Below, piece by piece: positions 34,665-45,279 of a stretch of DNA of 64,000 bases (its first letter is position 1; each line of letters begins with the position of its first letter). This DNA is from Spongiimicrobium salis (GTDB lineage: Bacteria; Bacteroidota; Bacteroidia; Flavobacteriales; Flavobacteriaceae): NCBI RefSeq assembly GCF_043678055.1, contig NZ_JBHEQA010000001.1, forward strand, positions 372,001-436,000, given 5' to 3'. Under the pieces are notes generated by a model. The model was given only the letters and a program-made list of their open reading frames with translations. It ran no database searches and was not told the origin of the DNA. The position numbers and the translations under genes are program-made.

Positions 34665-37616
34665 TTACTCTTTCCCCGTCAAAATTCTTTTCTTCAAAGT
34701 ATCGAACATTACTGGAGTTGCAATAAACAATGAAGAATAGGTACCTACAATAACACCTATTATCATAGCAAACATAAATCCTCTTAAGGATTCCCCTCCA
34801 AAAATAAAGATGGCCAATAATACCACTAAAGTGGTCAAAGAAGTATTCAATGTTCTACTCAACGTACTGTTCAAGGCTAAATTGATATTATCGCCTGCAG
34901 CCCAGCCTTTCTCCGCAATAATTTCACGAATACGATCAAATACAACCACGGTATCGTTCAAGGAATATCCGATTACCGTAAGGATAGCCGCAATAAAAGC
35001 CTGATCGATCTCCATATTAAAAGGCATAATGCTACTGGTTATGGAGAAGATTCCAAGTACGATCAATACATCATGGAAAACCGCCGCAACCGCTCCTAAG
35101 GAGAATTGCCATTTGCGGAAACGCAATAAGATATATAAGAACACTACGGCCAAGGAACCAATGATCGCCCAAAAGGCATTGTTTTTAATATCATCGGCAA
35201 TGGTAGGACCAACTTTTCTATATTTTAAGATTCCTATATCGTCATTTGTTCCACCGGGCACAAAATCTTGCATGGTAGTTCCTTCGGGAAGGTATTTTGT
35301 TAAACCTTTGTACAAAATATCTTGAATCTCGTTATCCACTTCTGTTCCGGGCACATCCACTTTGTACTTCGTCGTCAACATAATTTGGTTGTCCGCTCCA
35401 AAAGTCTTGGCGCCGACACTCCCCAAAGCTGAAGAAAGCTCACTGGTAATCTCTGCTGGACTCACAGATTTCTCAAAACGAATCTGATAATTTCGTCCTC
35501 CAACGAAATCCACACCTTCATCCAATCCTTTGGTAAATAAAGAGAATAAACCAATGGCTACCAATATTCCTGAAACCACATAGGCAATTTTTCGTTTCGA
35601 TAAGAAATTGGTATTGATTCCACGGAACAAATTCTTGGTCAAAGGCGTCGTAAAATCCAAAGATTTTCCCTTTCTAGAGATGTACCAATCAATTAATAAT
35701 CGTGTTACAAAGATTGCCGTAAATAAGGAAGTTACAATACCGATCAATAAGGTAGTAGCAAATCCTTTTATAGGCCCAGAACCAAATACAAATAAAATCA
35801 AGGCCGTCAAACCTGTAGTGATATTCGCATCCAAAATTGAAGAAAGTGCATTACTAAAACCATCTGCAATGGCCTCTCCCTTTCCTTTTCCTTTGGCCAA
35901 CTCTTCCTTAATACGTTCGTAGATCAACACGTTTGCATCCACAGACATACCAATGGTCAATACAATACCGGCAATACCAGGTAAGGTAAGTACGGCATTA
36001 AGACTGGCCAATACCCCAAAGATTAAGATGATGTTCAATATTAGGGCGATATCCGAAAAGATACCTGCTTTTCCATAGTAGAAGATCATCCATAACAAGA
36101 CAATGATCATGGCAATGACAAAAGACATAAAACCACTATCTATGGCTTCTTGTCCCAAGGAAGGCCCAACCACAAAAGAATCAATAATATCTGCTTTTGC
36201 TGGAAGTTTACCTGCACGCAATACGTTGGCTATATCCTGGGTTTCTACAACTGTAAAAACTCCTGAAATTTCGGTCTGTCCTCCAGAAATAGGTCCGTTT
36301 CTTACGGATGGCGCTGTATACACCCTATTATCCAAAACAATGGCAATTCCCGTTTGATTAGTATAGGCATCCCCAGTAAGTTTTTCCCATTGTTTGGCCC
36401 CATTGGTATTCATACTCAAACTAACCACAGGTTTCCCGTATTGATCAAAACTACCTCTGGCATCACTAACCACATCCCCACTCATTCTAGGAATGCTATC
36501 CCTATTGGATTTCAAGGCATACAATTGCACGATCTCAGACTCTTCTGATTCTCGTTCCCATACAAATTTGGCATACTGTAAGGTCACGGGCAATAGACGT
36601 CGCACCTCCGGCATCTTAAGGTATTCATCTACCTTTTTTACATCCCCTTTTCTGGCATAACCTACGGAGAACTGCGTTCCAGGAATCGCCGTAAAGATAT
36701 CCGCCAATGGATTATTTTGTGCCGTTAGCAAGGAATCCTGATCCACATTGGACAATAGAGTATCTTGCTCTACTTCTTCCTTAACTTCTTCGTTATTCGT
36801 ATCACCAACCAATGTTTTTAAACGGTTATTGGCTTCAAAGAAAAACCGTTGGAAATTTGGACTATTGGTCTCATAAGTTTCCCAGAATTGTAATTCTGCA
36901 GTACTGGATAACAACTCTTGCGCTCTTGCGATATCGCGAGCTCCAGGTAATTCCACCAAAATACGTCCTGAATTTCCTTCACGTTGAATATTGGGCTGTG
37001 TTACTCCAAAGCCATCAATACGTTTACGCAATACTTCAAAAGCAGAAACTACAGATTCATCGATTTTAGTTCTGATAATAGGCTTTACCTCATCATCCGT
37101 CATCTGAAAATTGATCACATCGCTAAGGCCTATATTTGCAAATATCTCTGGAGAAGCTAATTTTTCGTCCCCTTTAAGTTCATCGAAGGCATCGAAGAAC
37201 AACTCCAAATATGTATCTGGACTGCTTTTAGAATCTTCATCGGCTTTGTTCAAGGCACTGATAAATACCGGGTTGGTACTGTTTTCAGAGAGGCCTACTA
37301 AGATATCCCTTACTGCTATTTGCAAGGTTACGTTGATTCCGCCTTCCAAATCCAGACCTTTGTTCAATTGCTTCTTTTTTGCCTCGTTGTAGGTCGTGTA
37401 TCCGAATACAGATTCCTTTCCGATAGAATCTAAATGTCTGGTTACGAAAGCTTCTCGTTTTGCCAAATAATTATCTTCCGATTCCGAAATCTCACTAGCG
37501 GCCAAAGCCTTTGCGTCACCTTCGATCTTACCTGCCACGAAAGTATACGAGAGTGCATAAATACTCACAATCCCGAATAAGAAAGCAAAAAGCTTTATAA
37601 GTCCTTTATTTTGCAT
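34665..37616 (-). CDS. secDF: Fused SecDF protein translocase subunit
   Basis: 983 residues joining SecD (~1-650) and SecF (~670-983). SecD has one N-terminal helix, a large periplasmic P1 domain (GLDLEGGINVTLQI, RKRIDGFGV, VELPGARD) and five further helices with TIGMSVDANVLIYERIKEEL. SecF has VDFVGGRNYQIRF, then five helices with GYSLNDTVVVFDRIRE. It uses the proton motive force to pull exported proteins after SecA. Fusion of SecD and SecF is normal in Bacteroidota. Its P1 domain carries extra charged sequence (EEVKEEVEQD region). Confidence 0.96.
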   Translation of the reverse strand: MQNKGLIKLFAFLFGIVSIYALSYTFVAGKIEGDAKALAASEISESEDNYLAKREAFVTRHLDSIGKESVFGYTTYNEAKKKQLNKGLDLEGGINVTLQIAVRDILVGLSENSTNPVFISALNKADEDSKSSPDTYLELFFDAFDELKGDEKLASPEIFANIGLSDVINFQMTDDEVKPIIRTKIDESVVSAFEVLRKRIDGFGVTQPNIQREGNSGRILVELPGARDIARAQELLSSTAELQFWETYETNSPNFQRFFFEANNRLKTLVGDTNNEEVKEEVEQDTLLSNVDQDSLLTAQNNPLADIFTAIPGTQFSVGYARKGDVKKVDEYLKMPEVRRLLPVTLQYAKFVWERESEESEIVQLYALKSNRDSIPRMSGDVVSDARGSFDQYGKPVVSLSMNTNGAKQWEKLTGDAYTNQTGIAIVLDNRVYTAPSVRNGPISGGQTEISGVFTVVETQDIANVLRAGKLPAKADIIDSFVVGPSLGQEAIDSGFMSFVIAMIIVLLWMIFYYGKAGIFSDIALILNIILIFGVLASLNAVLTLPGIAGIVLTIGMSVDANVLIYERIKEELAKGKGKGEAIADGFSNALSSILDANITTGLTALILFVFGSGPIKGFATTLLIGIVTSLFTAIFVTRLLIDWYISRKGKSLDFTTPLTKNLFRGINTNFLSKRKIAYVVSGILVAIGLFSLFTKGLDEGVDFVGGRNYQIRFEKSVSPAEITSELSSALGSVGAKTFGADNQIMLTTKYKVDVPGTEVDNEIQDILYKGLTKYLPEGTTMQDFVPGGTNDDIGILKYRKVGPTIADDIKNNAFWAIIGSLAVVFLYILLRFRKWQFSLGAVAAVFHDVLIVLGIFSITSSIMPFNMEIDQAFIAAILTVIGYSLNDTVVVFDRIREIIAEKGWAAGDNINLALNSTLSRTLNTSLTTLVVLLAIFIFGGESLRGFMFAMIIGVIVGTYSSLFIATPVMFDTLKKRILTGKE

Positions 37617-37705
37617 TAGTTAAATGTATTAATTTCTGGTATTTACAATAGCGTGCAAATATATAATTTCCGATAGGAACTGACAATTTATTTATAAGAT
37701 TTATA

Positions 37706-37750
37706 AACAAAGACATCCGCCCCAATTGGTATTGGAACGGATGTCTCTCA
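37706..37750 (-). terminator. Intrinsic terminator of mdh
   Basis: AGACATCCG / CGGATGTCT inverted repeat, 24 bases beyond the mdh stop on the minus strand, followed in that direction by a T-rich run. Confidence 0.75.
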
Positions 37751-37773
37751 CTATTTGTGTGTCTTTCTTAAAG

Positions 37774-38700
37774 TTACAGTTCCAACAGGCCATTGGTTTT
37801 TTTAACTCCAGCAGCACTCTCCTGCATTTTAGCCTTCTCAGCGTCGCTCAAATCAATGGTGACAATTTCTTCTATTCCGTTTTTTCCCAAAATAACAGGG
37901 ACTCCGATACAGATATCATTGAGACCATATTCTCCTTCCAAAAAGGTAGAACAAGGGAACATTTTCTTTTGATCGCAGGCAATAGCTTGTGCCAATCCGG
38001 AAACTGCTGCTCCCGGGGCATACCATGCGCTGGTACCCAACAACTTCGTTAATGTAGCCCCTCCTACTTTAGTATCGGCAGCAACTTGCTCCAATCGCTC
38101 TTCCGTTAGGAATTCGGAGACCTTTACACTATTTCTTGTGGCATGTCTGGTCAAAGGAACCATTCCCTTATCACTATGTCCACCGATGACCATACCATCT
38201 ACATCAGAAATTGGGGCTCCCAATGCTTCCGCCAAACGATACTTAAAACGGGCACTATCCAAAGCTCCTCCCATTCCTATGATTCTATTCTTGGGCAAAT
38301 CCGTAGTTTTATGTACCAAATACGTCATGGTATCCATTGGATTACTCACAATAATTAAAATGACATTTGGAGAATGTTCCACTAAACTGGAAGAAACCGT
38401 TTTTACGATTCCTGCGTTGATACCGATCAACTCTTCACGTGTCATTCCCGGTTTACGTGGAATCCCGGAAGTAATAATGGCAATATCACTACCTGCTGTC
38501 TTGGAATAATCGCTGGTACTCCCAACAATTTTGGTATCGAAACCGTTCAAGGATGCTGTTTGCATAAGGTCCATTGCCTTTCCTTCGGCATACCCTTCTT
38601 TAATGTCCAATAAAACGACTTCAGAAGCAAAATTCTTGATAGCAATATACTCCGCACAACTTGCGCCAACAGCTCCTGCTCCAACTACGGTAATTTTCAT
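37774..38700 (-). CDS. mdh: Malate dehydrogenase
   Basis: 308 residues with an N-terminal NAD-binding GAGAVGASCA (7-16), IITSGIPRKPGMTR (substrate-loop Arg), VSNPMD, a catalytic His in GGHSDKGMVP and the preceding LDSARFKYRLAE. It belongs to the LDH-like MDH group typical of Bacteroidota. It interconverts malate and oxaloacetate in the TCA cycle. Standalone gene with its own terminator. Confidence 0.95.
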   Translation of the reverse strand: MKITVVGAGAVGASCAEYIAIKNFASEVVLLDIKEGYAEGKAMDLMQTASLNGFDTKIVGSTSDYSKTAGSDIAIITSGIPRKPGMTREELIGINAGIVKTVSSSLVEHSPNVILIIVSNPMDTMTYLVHKTTDLPKNRIIGMGGALDSARFKYRLAEALGAPISDVDGMVIGGHSDKGMVPLTRHATRNSVKVSEFLTEERLEQVAADTKVGGATLTKLLGTSAWYAPGAAVSGLAQAIACDQKKMFPCSTFLEGEYGLNDICIGVPVILGKNGIEEIVTIDLSDAEKAKMQESAAGVKKTNGLLEL

Positions 38701-38981
38701 AGGTTTATATTTTTTAGATGTTTTAAAATTGTTCTAATATCTTGATTTACAAGACGGCAAAAATACTGAATTTTAATAAAAAAAAGTGTTTTGCACGTAC
38801 TTTAATACTTTTTTAATTCCTTAGTTATCGTCGTATAAGACGCCAAAACTTTCTTCAATTGTTAAAAAAAAGTGCACTTTAACGAAGAAAATACGATTTT
38901 AAGGTCATACATCGATTTCCAACAATAGGAATGCGCTCTTACGCGTTAATAGCTATCCCAAATCACCATAAACCTACTCTA

Positions 38982-39353
38982 ATGAAAAATTTACTTTCAT
39001 TCCTCGCACTTGTTGGCATTGTATTGGTCAGTAATTGCACTAGTATTCCAGAAAACAATGACCCTATCATAGGCATATGGTCCAATGAAGAGGTTACCCA
39101 GATCAATGCCGTCAGCAAAGAACGTATTCGGGAAGAATGGATTTTTAATGATGCCTATCTCGGAAGGTTTCACCGTTATGATAATAATACATTGGAATTC
39201 ATCAATGATTTTAAATGGAGTGAAGAAGATGGCGTATACACCATTTCTTATCCGGGAACCGACCTTCCCGACAATATTGTAACCATGGAAGTATCTGAAG
39301 AAACAGCAATACTGCAAGAGCAAGATGGTGAAGTTATCGCCATTCGGGAATAA
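38982..39353 (+). CDS. Small uncharacterised lipoprotein
   Basis: 123 residues from ATG 38982 (MKNLLSFLALVGIVLVSNC, lipobox Cys19); an upstream in-frame ATG would bury the signal. The body is beta-rich, with an opening PIIGIWSNEEV strand and a closing TAILQEQDGEV strand. This resembles the lipocalin-like domains of many flavobacterial lipoproteins, where GxW opens the first strand. No ligand can be assigned. A strong terminator follows. Confidence 0.7.
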   Translation: MKNLLSFLALVGIVLVSNCTSIPENNDPIIGIWSNEEVTQINAVSKERIREEWIFNDAYLGRFHRYDNNTLEFINDFKWSEEDGVYTISYPGTDLPDNIVTMEVSEETAILQEQDGEVIAIRE

Positions 39354-39371
39354 GCCTAAAATTTAAAAATT

Positions 39372-39413
39372 AAAAAATGCCGGCCCTATTTTTCATTAGG
39401 CCGGCATTTTTTA
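39372..39413. terminator. Bidirectional intrinsic terminator
   Basis: AAAAAATGCCGGCC / GGCCGGCATTTTTT stem, between the small lipoprotein (+) and the DUF6588 gene (-). Confidence 0.9.
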
Positions 39414-39433
39414 TATAGGGTTATCACCAAAGG

Positions 39434-40444
39434 TTATCTGAAGCCAAAATTCAGGCCAAAGGAAACTGTATTGTATTCGGCTAAAGTATAGTCTGCGTGC
39501 AATCGAAAAAAACCTAGTTTTAATTTTGTTCCAAGTCGGGCGGTTACTCCACTGGCATCGGTCTCTATCGAAAAAGGATCGGTATATGTTTGTTGAAAAG
39601 GTCCTCCCTCTACAATATAAGTTCCCAATACATCGGTTGTAGATTTCCCACTGAGATACCCCACGCTTCCATAGAAATTTATAACCGGCAGGCGGGTCGA
39701 AAGCAAGGCTTCGAATACCCAAGTATCTATAGCGGCTTCAACCCGTTGATTCTCCCCGGAAATCACATCCGTATCTGCAAAATCATAGGTACCATCCAAA
39801 TGCGTATACCCAATTAATGCAGAAATAGCAATAGGAAGCAACTTATCGGCAGGCAGATGTTTTGTAAATTCATGCTGAATTCCAAAACCATATAATCCTA
39901 TCTCTACATCATCAGTGGCAATTTTTGGAAGAAAACGTGCTTTTAGCTCTGTTCCTTTAATAATACCGACACTTCCTTGCAAAAAGCCCGAAGGCACAAA
40001 ATTGATATCCTCCGCAGCAAGTCCACTGGGCAATTCAAATTCTTCCCGAACCGTAACGCCTAGGACATCACCTTCAACAAAGACGCGAATACCTTGTAAA
40101 TCTCCCAAAGCAGTTGCCACTGGCCTTGAAGTGCTACCATCCACAAATTGTAGGTTTTGATAATCGGCGGTATTCAATACAAAACTTTGCTGCTCTTCTT
40201 TATTTTTAAAGCTAGTTATGTTCCCGATCACCGATATCTCGAACCCCCCAAAAGGTTTGGCGTCGGCAGTATTGGCCCATCCATTGGAGATATTATAAAT
40301 AGCAACTTCCGAAACCGGGGAAAGAAAGTCCGTTGCAAAACGCTCGGCATCTTCAAGCCCAGCCGCAAAGATATTATTCACGGAAGATTGTGCGGATAGT
40401 GTAATCGTACAACAACACAGCAGTAGATAGAATATAGTTTTCAT
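39434..40444 (-). CDS. DUF6588-type outer membrane protein
   Basis: 336 residues. A signal peptide (cleavage after LSA) is followed by the family N-terminus NIFAAGLEDAERFATDFLSP, with VAIYNISNGWANTADAKPFGGFEIS. The rest alternates as a predicted beta-barrel, ending LNFGFR with a C-terminal aromatic. This matches DUF6588 proteins of Bacteroidota, whose role is unknown; outer membrane location is inferred. The gene is monocistronic, as terminators flank both sides. Confidence 0.78.
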   Translation of the reverse strand: MKTIFYLLLCCCTITLSAQSSVNNIFAAGLEDAERFATDFLSPVSEVAIYNISNGWANTADAKPFGGFEISVIGNITSFKNKEEQQSFVLNTADYQNLQFVDGSTSRPVATALGDLQGIRVFVEGDVLGVTVREEFELPSGLAAEDINFVPSGFLQGSVGIIKGTELKARFLPKIATDDVEIGLYGFGIQHEFTKHLPADKLLPIAISALIGYTHLDGTYDFADTDVISGENQRVEAAIDTWVFEALLSTRLPVINFYGSVGYLSGKSTTDVLGTYIVEGGPFQQTYTDPFSIETDASGVTARLGTKLKLGFFRLHADYTLAEYNTVSFGLNFGFR

Positions 40445-40468
40445 AGATATTATATTTTATCTAAAACT

Positions 40469-40499
40469 AAAAAACTCGCACATGAAGTGCGAGTTTTTG
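40469..40499 (-). terminator. Intrinsic terminator of gyrB
   Basis: AAAACTCGCAC / GTGCGAGTTTT stem with a four-base loop, 18 bases beyond the gyrB stop on the minus strand. Confidence 0.85.
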
Positions 40500-40516
40500 T
40501 TGTGTATGTCCTTTTT

Positions 40517-42517
40517 TTATGCGTCTATGTTAGCATAAACGGCATTTTTCTCAATAAAGTCTCTCCTTGGAGGCACTTCATCACCCATAAGCATAGAGAA
40601 TATCCTATCGGATTCCGTAGCATTGTCTATAGTGATTTGACGCAATGTTCTGAACTCAGGATTCATTGTCGTATCCCATAACTGTTCCGCATTCATCTCT
40701 CCAAGACCTTTATATCGTTGTATCCCTACACTGCCATTGAAACTTTCTGCGATTGCATCACGCTCCTCATCATTCCAGGCATAGCGTTTCTTGTTTCCTT
40801 TTTTCACAAGATACAATGGCGGAGTGGCAATATAAACATGCCCGTTTTCAATCAATTCCCGCATGTATCGGAAGAAGAAGGTAAGGATCAAGGTTTCAAT
40901 ATGACTCCCATCTACATCGGCATCACACATGATCACTACTTTATGATATCGCAACTTATCCAAATTCAAGGCTTTGCTATCTTCTTCTGTTCCAATGGTC
41001 ACTCCAAGCGCGGTATAAATATTTTTGATCTCTTCATTTTCAAAAACCTTATGCTGCATCGCTTTTTCAACATTCAGGATTTTACCTCGCAAAGGCAGGA
41101 TGGCCTGAAAAGCACGATCTCTTCCCATTTTCGCCGTACCTCCTGCAGAATCTCCCTCTACGAGAAATACTTCACATAAAGCAGGGTCCTGTTCTGAGCA
41201 GTCGGACAATTTTCCTGGAAGTCCACCGATACTCATTACCGTTTTACGCTGTACCATTTCACGAGCCTTGGTCGCTGCATGTCTCGCTTGGGCTGCCAGA
41301 ATTACTTTTTGGACAATGGTCTTGGCATCATCCGGATTTTCCTCCAGATAGTTGGTCAACATTTCGGAAACCGATTGACTCACGGCTGAGGACACTTCCC
41401 TATTCCCCAGTTTTGTTTTGGTCTGTCCCTCAAATTGAGGTTCAGCAACTTTCACCGATACAATGGCTGTTAATCCTTCCCGGAAATCATCTCCTTGGAT
41501 TTCAAACTTTAATTTATCCAACATGCCCGAAGCATCTGCATACTTTTTTAAGGTCCCCGTTAATCCACGTCGGAATCCAGATAAATGCGTACCGCCCTCA
41601 TGGGTATTGATATTATTGACATAGGAATGTAAATTTTCAGTGTACGAAGTATTGTACATCATGGCCACTTCCACAGGAATTCCGTTGCGTTCCCCTTCCA
41701 TGGAAATTACCGTTTTTGTCAAAGGTTCCCGGTTGCTGTCCAAGAAACGAACAAATTCCTTCAGTCCTTCTTCCGAATAGAATGTCTCTCCAACATAACC
41801 CGTTTCGCTTTCTTTATCTTTTTGACGCTTATCCATAATACTAATGGTTACGCCTTTATTTAGAAAAGAGAGCTCTCGCATTCTGTTTGCCAAGGTTTCA
41901 TAACTGTATTCCACCGTCTGCGTAAAGATGGTCGTATCCGGTAAAAAAGTTACTTCTGTTCCTCTATCCTCAGAATCTCCAACCGTCTTTACAGGATAAA
42001 GTGCTTTTCCTCTTTCGTATTCTTGCTCCCATATCTTTCCTTCTCTATACACTGTGGCCTTCAAATGTGATGACAAGGCATTCACACAAGAAACCCCAAC
42101 TCCATGCAATCCTCCAGATACTTTATAGGAATCCTTATCAAACTTACCTCCTGCACCAATTTTGGTCATGACCACCTCTAGGGCGGAGACTCCTTCTTTT
42201 TTATGTAAGCCTACGGGAATACCCCTACCATTATCACGGGTTGTTATGGAATTGTCTTCATTAATGGTGACGCTTATGGTATCACAATGTCCCCCCATTG
42301 CTTCATCAATGGAGTTATCTACTACTTCATACACCAAATGGTGCAATCCTCTTGTTCCGACATCACCGATATACATGGAAGGACGCATACGTACATGCTC
42401 CATTCCCTCAAGGGCCTGAATGCTATCCGCAGAGTAATTCTTTAATGGAGCTCCTTCGTTCTGGCCCAACCCCTCTTCTTTGTTTAAATCTTCTTCTTTG
42501 TTTGATTCTTCACTCAT
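40517..42517 (-). CDS. gyrB: DNA gyrase subunit B
   Basis: 666 residues: GHKL ATPase (~25-250; VRMRPSMYIGD, VDNSIDEAM, GRGIPV, GGLHGVGVSCVNALS), transducer, TOPRIM (EGDSAGG, DADVDGSHI) and the C-terminal YKGLGEMNAEQLWDTTMNP, which marks GyrB rather than ParE. The extra ~20 acidic N-terminal residues are a minor extension. With GyrA, it introduces negative supercoils. Target of aminocoumarins. It has its own terminator. Confidence 0.97.
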   Translation of the reverse strand: MSEESNKEEDLNKEEGLGQNEGAPLKNYSADSIQALEGMEHVRMRPSMYIGDVGTRGLHHLVYEVVDNSIDEAMGGHCDTISVTINEDNSITTRDNGRGIPVGLHKKEGVSALEVVMTKIGAGGKFDKDSYKVSGGLHGVGVSCVNALSSHLKATVYREGKIWEQEYERGKALYPVKTVGDSEDRGTEVTFLPDTTIFTQTVEYSYETLANRMRELSFLNKGVTISIMDKRQKDKESETGYVGETFYSEEGLKEFVRFLDSNREPLTKTVISMEGERNGIPVEVAMMYNTSYTENLHSYVNNINTHEGGTHLSGFRRGLTGTLKKYADASGMLDKLKFEIQGDDFREGLTAIVSVKVAEPQFEGQTKTKLGNREVSSAVSQSVSEMLTNYLEENPDDAKTIVQKVILAAQARHAATKAREMVQRKTVMSIGGLPGKLSDCSEQDPALCEVFLVEGDSAGGTAKMGRDRAFQAILPLRGKILNVEKAMQHKVFENEEIKNIYTALGVTIGTEEDSKALNLDKLRYHKVVIMCDADVDGSHIETLILTFFFRYMRELIENGHVYIATPPLYLVKKGNKKRYAWNDEERDAIAESFNGSVGIQRYKGLGEMNAEQLWDTTMNPEFRTLRQITIDNATESDRIFSMLMGDEVPPRRDFIEKNAVYANIDA

Positions 42518-42805
42518 AAACTATTGAAGTTCTATTAGTATAAATTTTGCAATCTTACAAATATAAGCAATACCCTTTGAAATAAGGCTTTTGTGGCATC
42601 TGCATGCCATGAAGTTATCAACAAAAATTGTGGAAAATATATCCCAAAAAAATAGGCTTTTTGAGCAATAGTCCCACTTCTAATTTTAACCGTCTAATTT
42701 TCTGAAAAAATATAAGGAGTGCTCCCTTACAAAACACCCCTTATACCATTAACACTGACTAAAAATTATATTAAATAAACATCGTATTTTACGCTATCTG
42801 CAATG

Positions 42806-44476
42806 CTATTTCACATAAGCATCGTCATGGACTGTGGCTACGGCCCTACCTGAAGGATCATTCATATTCTTAAAAGCTTCATCCCATTCCAACGCTATTT
42901 TGGTACTACAAGCTACAGAAGGTTCCTGAGGGACACATAAGGCTGCCGCATTGGAAGGAAAATGGGATTCAAAAATAGCGCGATAGTAGTATTCTTCCTT
43001 AGATGTTGGCGTTTGCAAAGGGAATCTAAATTGAGCATTGGCCAATTGTTCATCGGATACTTCCTGATCTACAAGTTCTTTTAAGGTATCGATCCAACTA
43101 TATCCAACGCCATCGGAAAATTGTTCTTTCTGCCTCCAAGCAACACTTTCTGGAAGCATATCCTCAAAAGCTTTGCGGACCACCCATTTTTCCATACGTT
43201 CCCCATTGATCATCTTATCTTTGGGGTTGATTCTCATGGCAACATCCATAAACTCTTTATCCAAGAAAGGCACTCGCCCTTCAATACCCCAAGCGGCCAA
43301 GGATTTATTTGCACGCAGGCAATCGTACATATGGAGTTTATCTAACTTCCGTACCGTTTCCTCGTGAAAATCCTTTGCACTAGGTGCTTTATGAAAATAA
43401 AGATATCCGCCAAAGAGTTCATCCGCACCTTCTCCCGATAGTACCATTTTTATCCCCATGGACTTGATTACTCTTGCCATGAGATACATAGGCGTGGAGG
43501 CCCTAATGGTGGTAATATCATAGGTTTCCAAGTTATAAACAACGTCTTTTACAGCATCCAGCCCCTCTTGGATCGTAAATTTGATCTCGTGATGCACCGT
43601 TCCGATATGATCGGCCACTTTTTGGGCAGCAGCCAAGTCGGGCGAACCTTCCAAACCTACCGAAAAGGAATGCAATTGCGGCCACCATGCTTCTGAAGCA
43701 CCATCTGATTCAATACGCATTTGGGCATATTTTTTTGCTACGGCCGAAGTCACTGAAGAATCCAAGCCACCGGACAATAGCACTCCATACGGCACATCGG
43801 ACATGAGTTGCCTACGCACTGCGTCCTCCAAGGCCTCCTTAATTTCCTGAATACTGGTTTCATTTTCCTTCACGGCCTCATAATCCATCCAATCTCGGGT
43901 ATACCACCTCTTCAGTTCCCCGTCCTTGCTATGCAAATAATGTCCGGGAGGAAAAAGCTCTATTTTAGTGCAAGTACCTTCCAATGCTTTTAATTCCGAT
44001 GCCACATAAAAGGTCCCATTCTTATCCCATCCCATATACAAGGGAATAATTCCCATATGGTCTCTGGCTACAAAGTATTCGTCCTTTTCCGCATCATAAA
44101 TGGAAAACCCAAAGATACCGTTGAGTTCATCCAAAAAAGCAGGGCCTTTTTCTTGATACAAGGCTAAAATCACCTCACAGTCCGAAGCCGTTTTAAAAGC
44201 GTATTTTCCATCGAATTGTTTTCGCAATTCCCTATGGTTATATATTTCTCCATTGGCGGCAAGCACCAATTTTTCATCGCTGCTTAAAATAGGCTGTTTT
44301 CCTGATGCTGGATCCACAATGGCCAAGCGCTCATGTGCCAATATTGCTTTATCATTGGCGTATATTCCATTCCAATCTGGGCCTCTATGTCTTATTTTTT
44401 TGGACATTTCCAATAACTGTGGCCTCAGGGTTTCTACCGACTCTTTTATCTCAAACGCGCATACTATTCCACACAT
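42806..44476 (-). CDS. asnB: Asparagine synthase (glutamine-hydrolysing)
   Basis: 556 residues starting MCGIV at ATG 44476, which exposes Cys2 as the N-terminal glutaminase nucleophile; the 11-codon upstream extension cannot be real. The class II glutaminase domain (~2-190; RHRGPDWNG, NGEIYNH) precedes the synthetase domain with the PP-loop LLSGGLDSSV and SGEGADELFGGY. It converts aspartate, ATP and glutamine to asparagine. A weak, mismatched hairpin at 42711-42743 may be its terminator. Confidence 0.95.
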   Translation of the reverse strand: MCGIVCAFEIKESVETLRPQLLEMSKKIRHRGPDWNGIYANDKAILAHERLAIVDPASGKQPILSSDEKLVLAANGEIYNHRELRKQFDGKYAFKTASDCEVILALYQEKGPAFLDELNGIFGFSIYDAEKDEYFVARDHMGIIPLYMGWDKNGTFYVASELKALEGTCTKIELFPPGHYLHSKDGELKRWYTRDWMDYEAVKENETSIQEIKEALEDAVRRQLMSDVPYGVLLSGGLDSSVTSAVAKKYAQMRIESDGASEAWWPQLHSFSVGLEGSPDLAAAQKVADHIGTVHHEIKFTIQEGLDAVKDVVYNLETYDITTIRASTPMYLMARVIKSMGIKMVLSGEGADELFGGYLYFHKAPSAKDFHEETVRKLDKLHMYDCLRANKSLAAWGIEGRVPFLDKEFMDVAMRINPKDKMINGERMEKWVVRKAFEDMLPESVAWRQKEQFSDGVGYSWIDTLKELVDQEVSDEQLANAQFRFPLQTPTSKEEYYYRAIFESHFPSNAAALCVPQEPSVACSTKIALEWDEAFKNMNDPSGRAVATVHDDAYVK

Positions 44477-44719
44477 ATTTATATCTTTTATATAACAATT
44501 ATTAGTCAAATGTCGATTTAAACTTTATGATATGAAAGTTAAAATTTCATTTTAATTATAATAAATAACTAGATAATGATTATTTATACAAAAAAGCAAC
44601 CTATACCGTTGTTTTAAGTGATAAATGGAACATTTTGTAAGATGCCCAAAATTTAACGACTTTTTATTAAATAGTATATGGAATACTGCATAGATTTGAA
44701 CTACACAAAAACAATTAAG

Positions 44720-45262
44720 ATGAAAAAATTAGTTATGCTTACTTTTATGGTTGTCGCCCTTGCCTTTTCAACCGAGATGAATGCCCAAAAATTTGAAGGA
44801 TTGGACAAAAGTCCACTGGACAAAGCCTCTTATCCTTCCAGTGGTAGAGTTGCAGATAAAGCAGTTCGTGTTACATATAGTCGCCCACAATTAAAAGGAA
44901 GATCTATCTCTGAATTGGCTCCTTCTGGTAAGGTTTGGAGAACAGGCGCCAATGAATCTGCCGAAGTAACTTTTTATAAGGATGTCACTTTTGGAGGAAC
45001 TGCAGTGAAAGCGGGTACTTATTCTTTATTCACTATCCCTGGAGATAATGAATGGACCATTATTCTAAATAGTAAATTGAATCAGTGGGGTGCTTATTCC
45101 TATGATCAATCTGCCGATGTTGCGCGTGTTAAAGGAAGTGCAAGTTCTGCTAGCGAATCCTTGGAAGCTTTCTCCATTGCGTATAAAGAAATAGACAATG
45201 GTAATGTCCATATGGTCATGGGATGGGGAGCTATTAGAGTGGCTGTTCCCATTAAAATGTAA
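44720..45262 (+). CDS. DUF2911 secreted protein
   Basis: 180 residues from ATG 44720 (MKKLVMLTFMVVALAFS signal, cleavage after MNA); the ORF's upstream ATG would spoil the signal. The DUF2911 core is visible: VRVTYSRPQLKGR, VWRTGANESAEVTF, GGTAVKAGTYSLFTIPG, WTIILNS. The family is periplasmic or secreted in Bacteroidota with no known activity. The gene is monocistronic with a strong terminator. Confidence 0.88.
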   Translation: MKKLVMLTFMVVALAFSTEMNAQKFEGLDKSPLDKASYPSSGRVADKAVRVTYSRPQLKGRSISELAPSGKVWRTGANESAEVTFYKDVTFGGTAVKAGTYSLFTIPGDNEWTIILNSKLNQWGAYSYDQSADVARVKGSASSASESLEAFSIAYKEIDNGNVHMVMGWGAIRVAVPIKM

Positions 45263-45279
45263 TAGTAGAAAATAGACAT

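Noticed and set aside
34665..37616. Fusion of SecD and SecF as a possible novelty
   Set aside because: Fused SecDF is normal in Bacteroidota and both halves carry their usual motifs.
40517..42517. ParE (topoisomerase IV) instead of GyrB
   Set aside because: The C-terminal YKGLGEMNAEQLWDTTMNP and overall length fit GyrB; ParE normally lacks this form.
42711..42743. Hairpin beyond asnB as a strong terminator
   Set aside because: ATAAGGAGTG/CACCCCTTAT pairs with a mismatch and lacks a clean T-tail in the right direction, so it is mentioned only under asnB.
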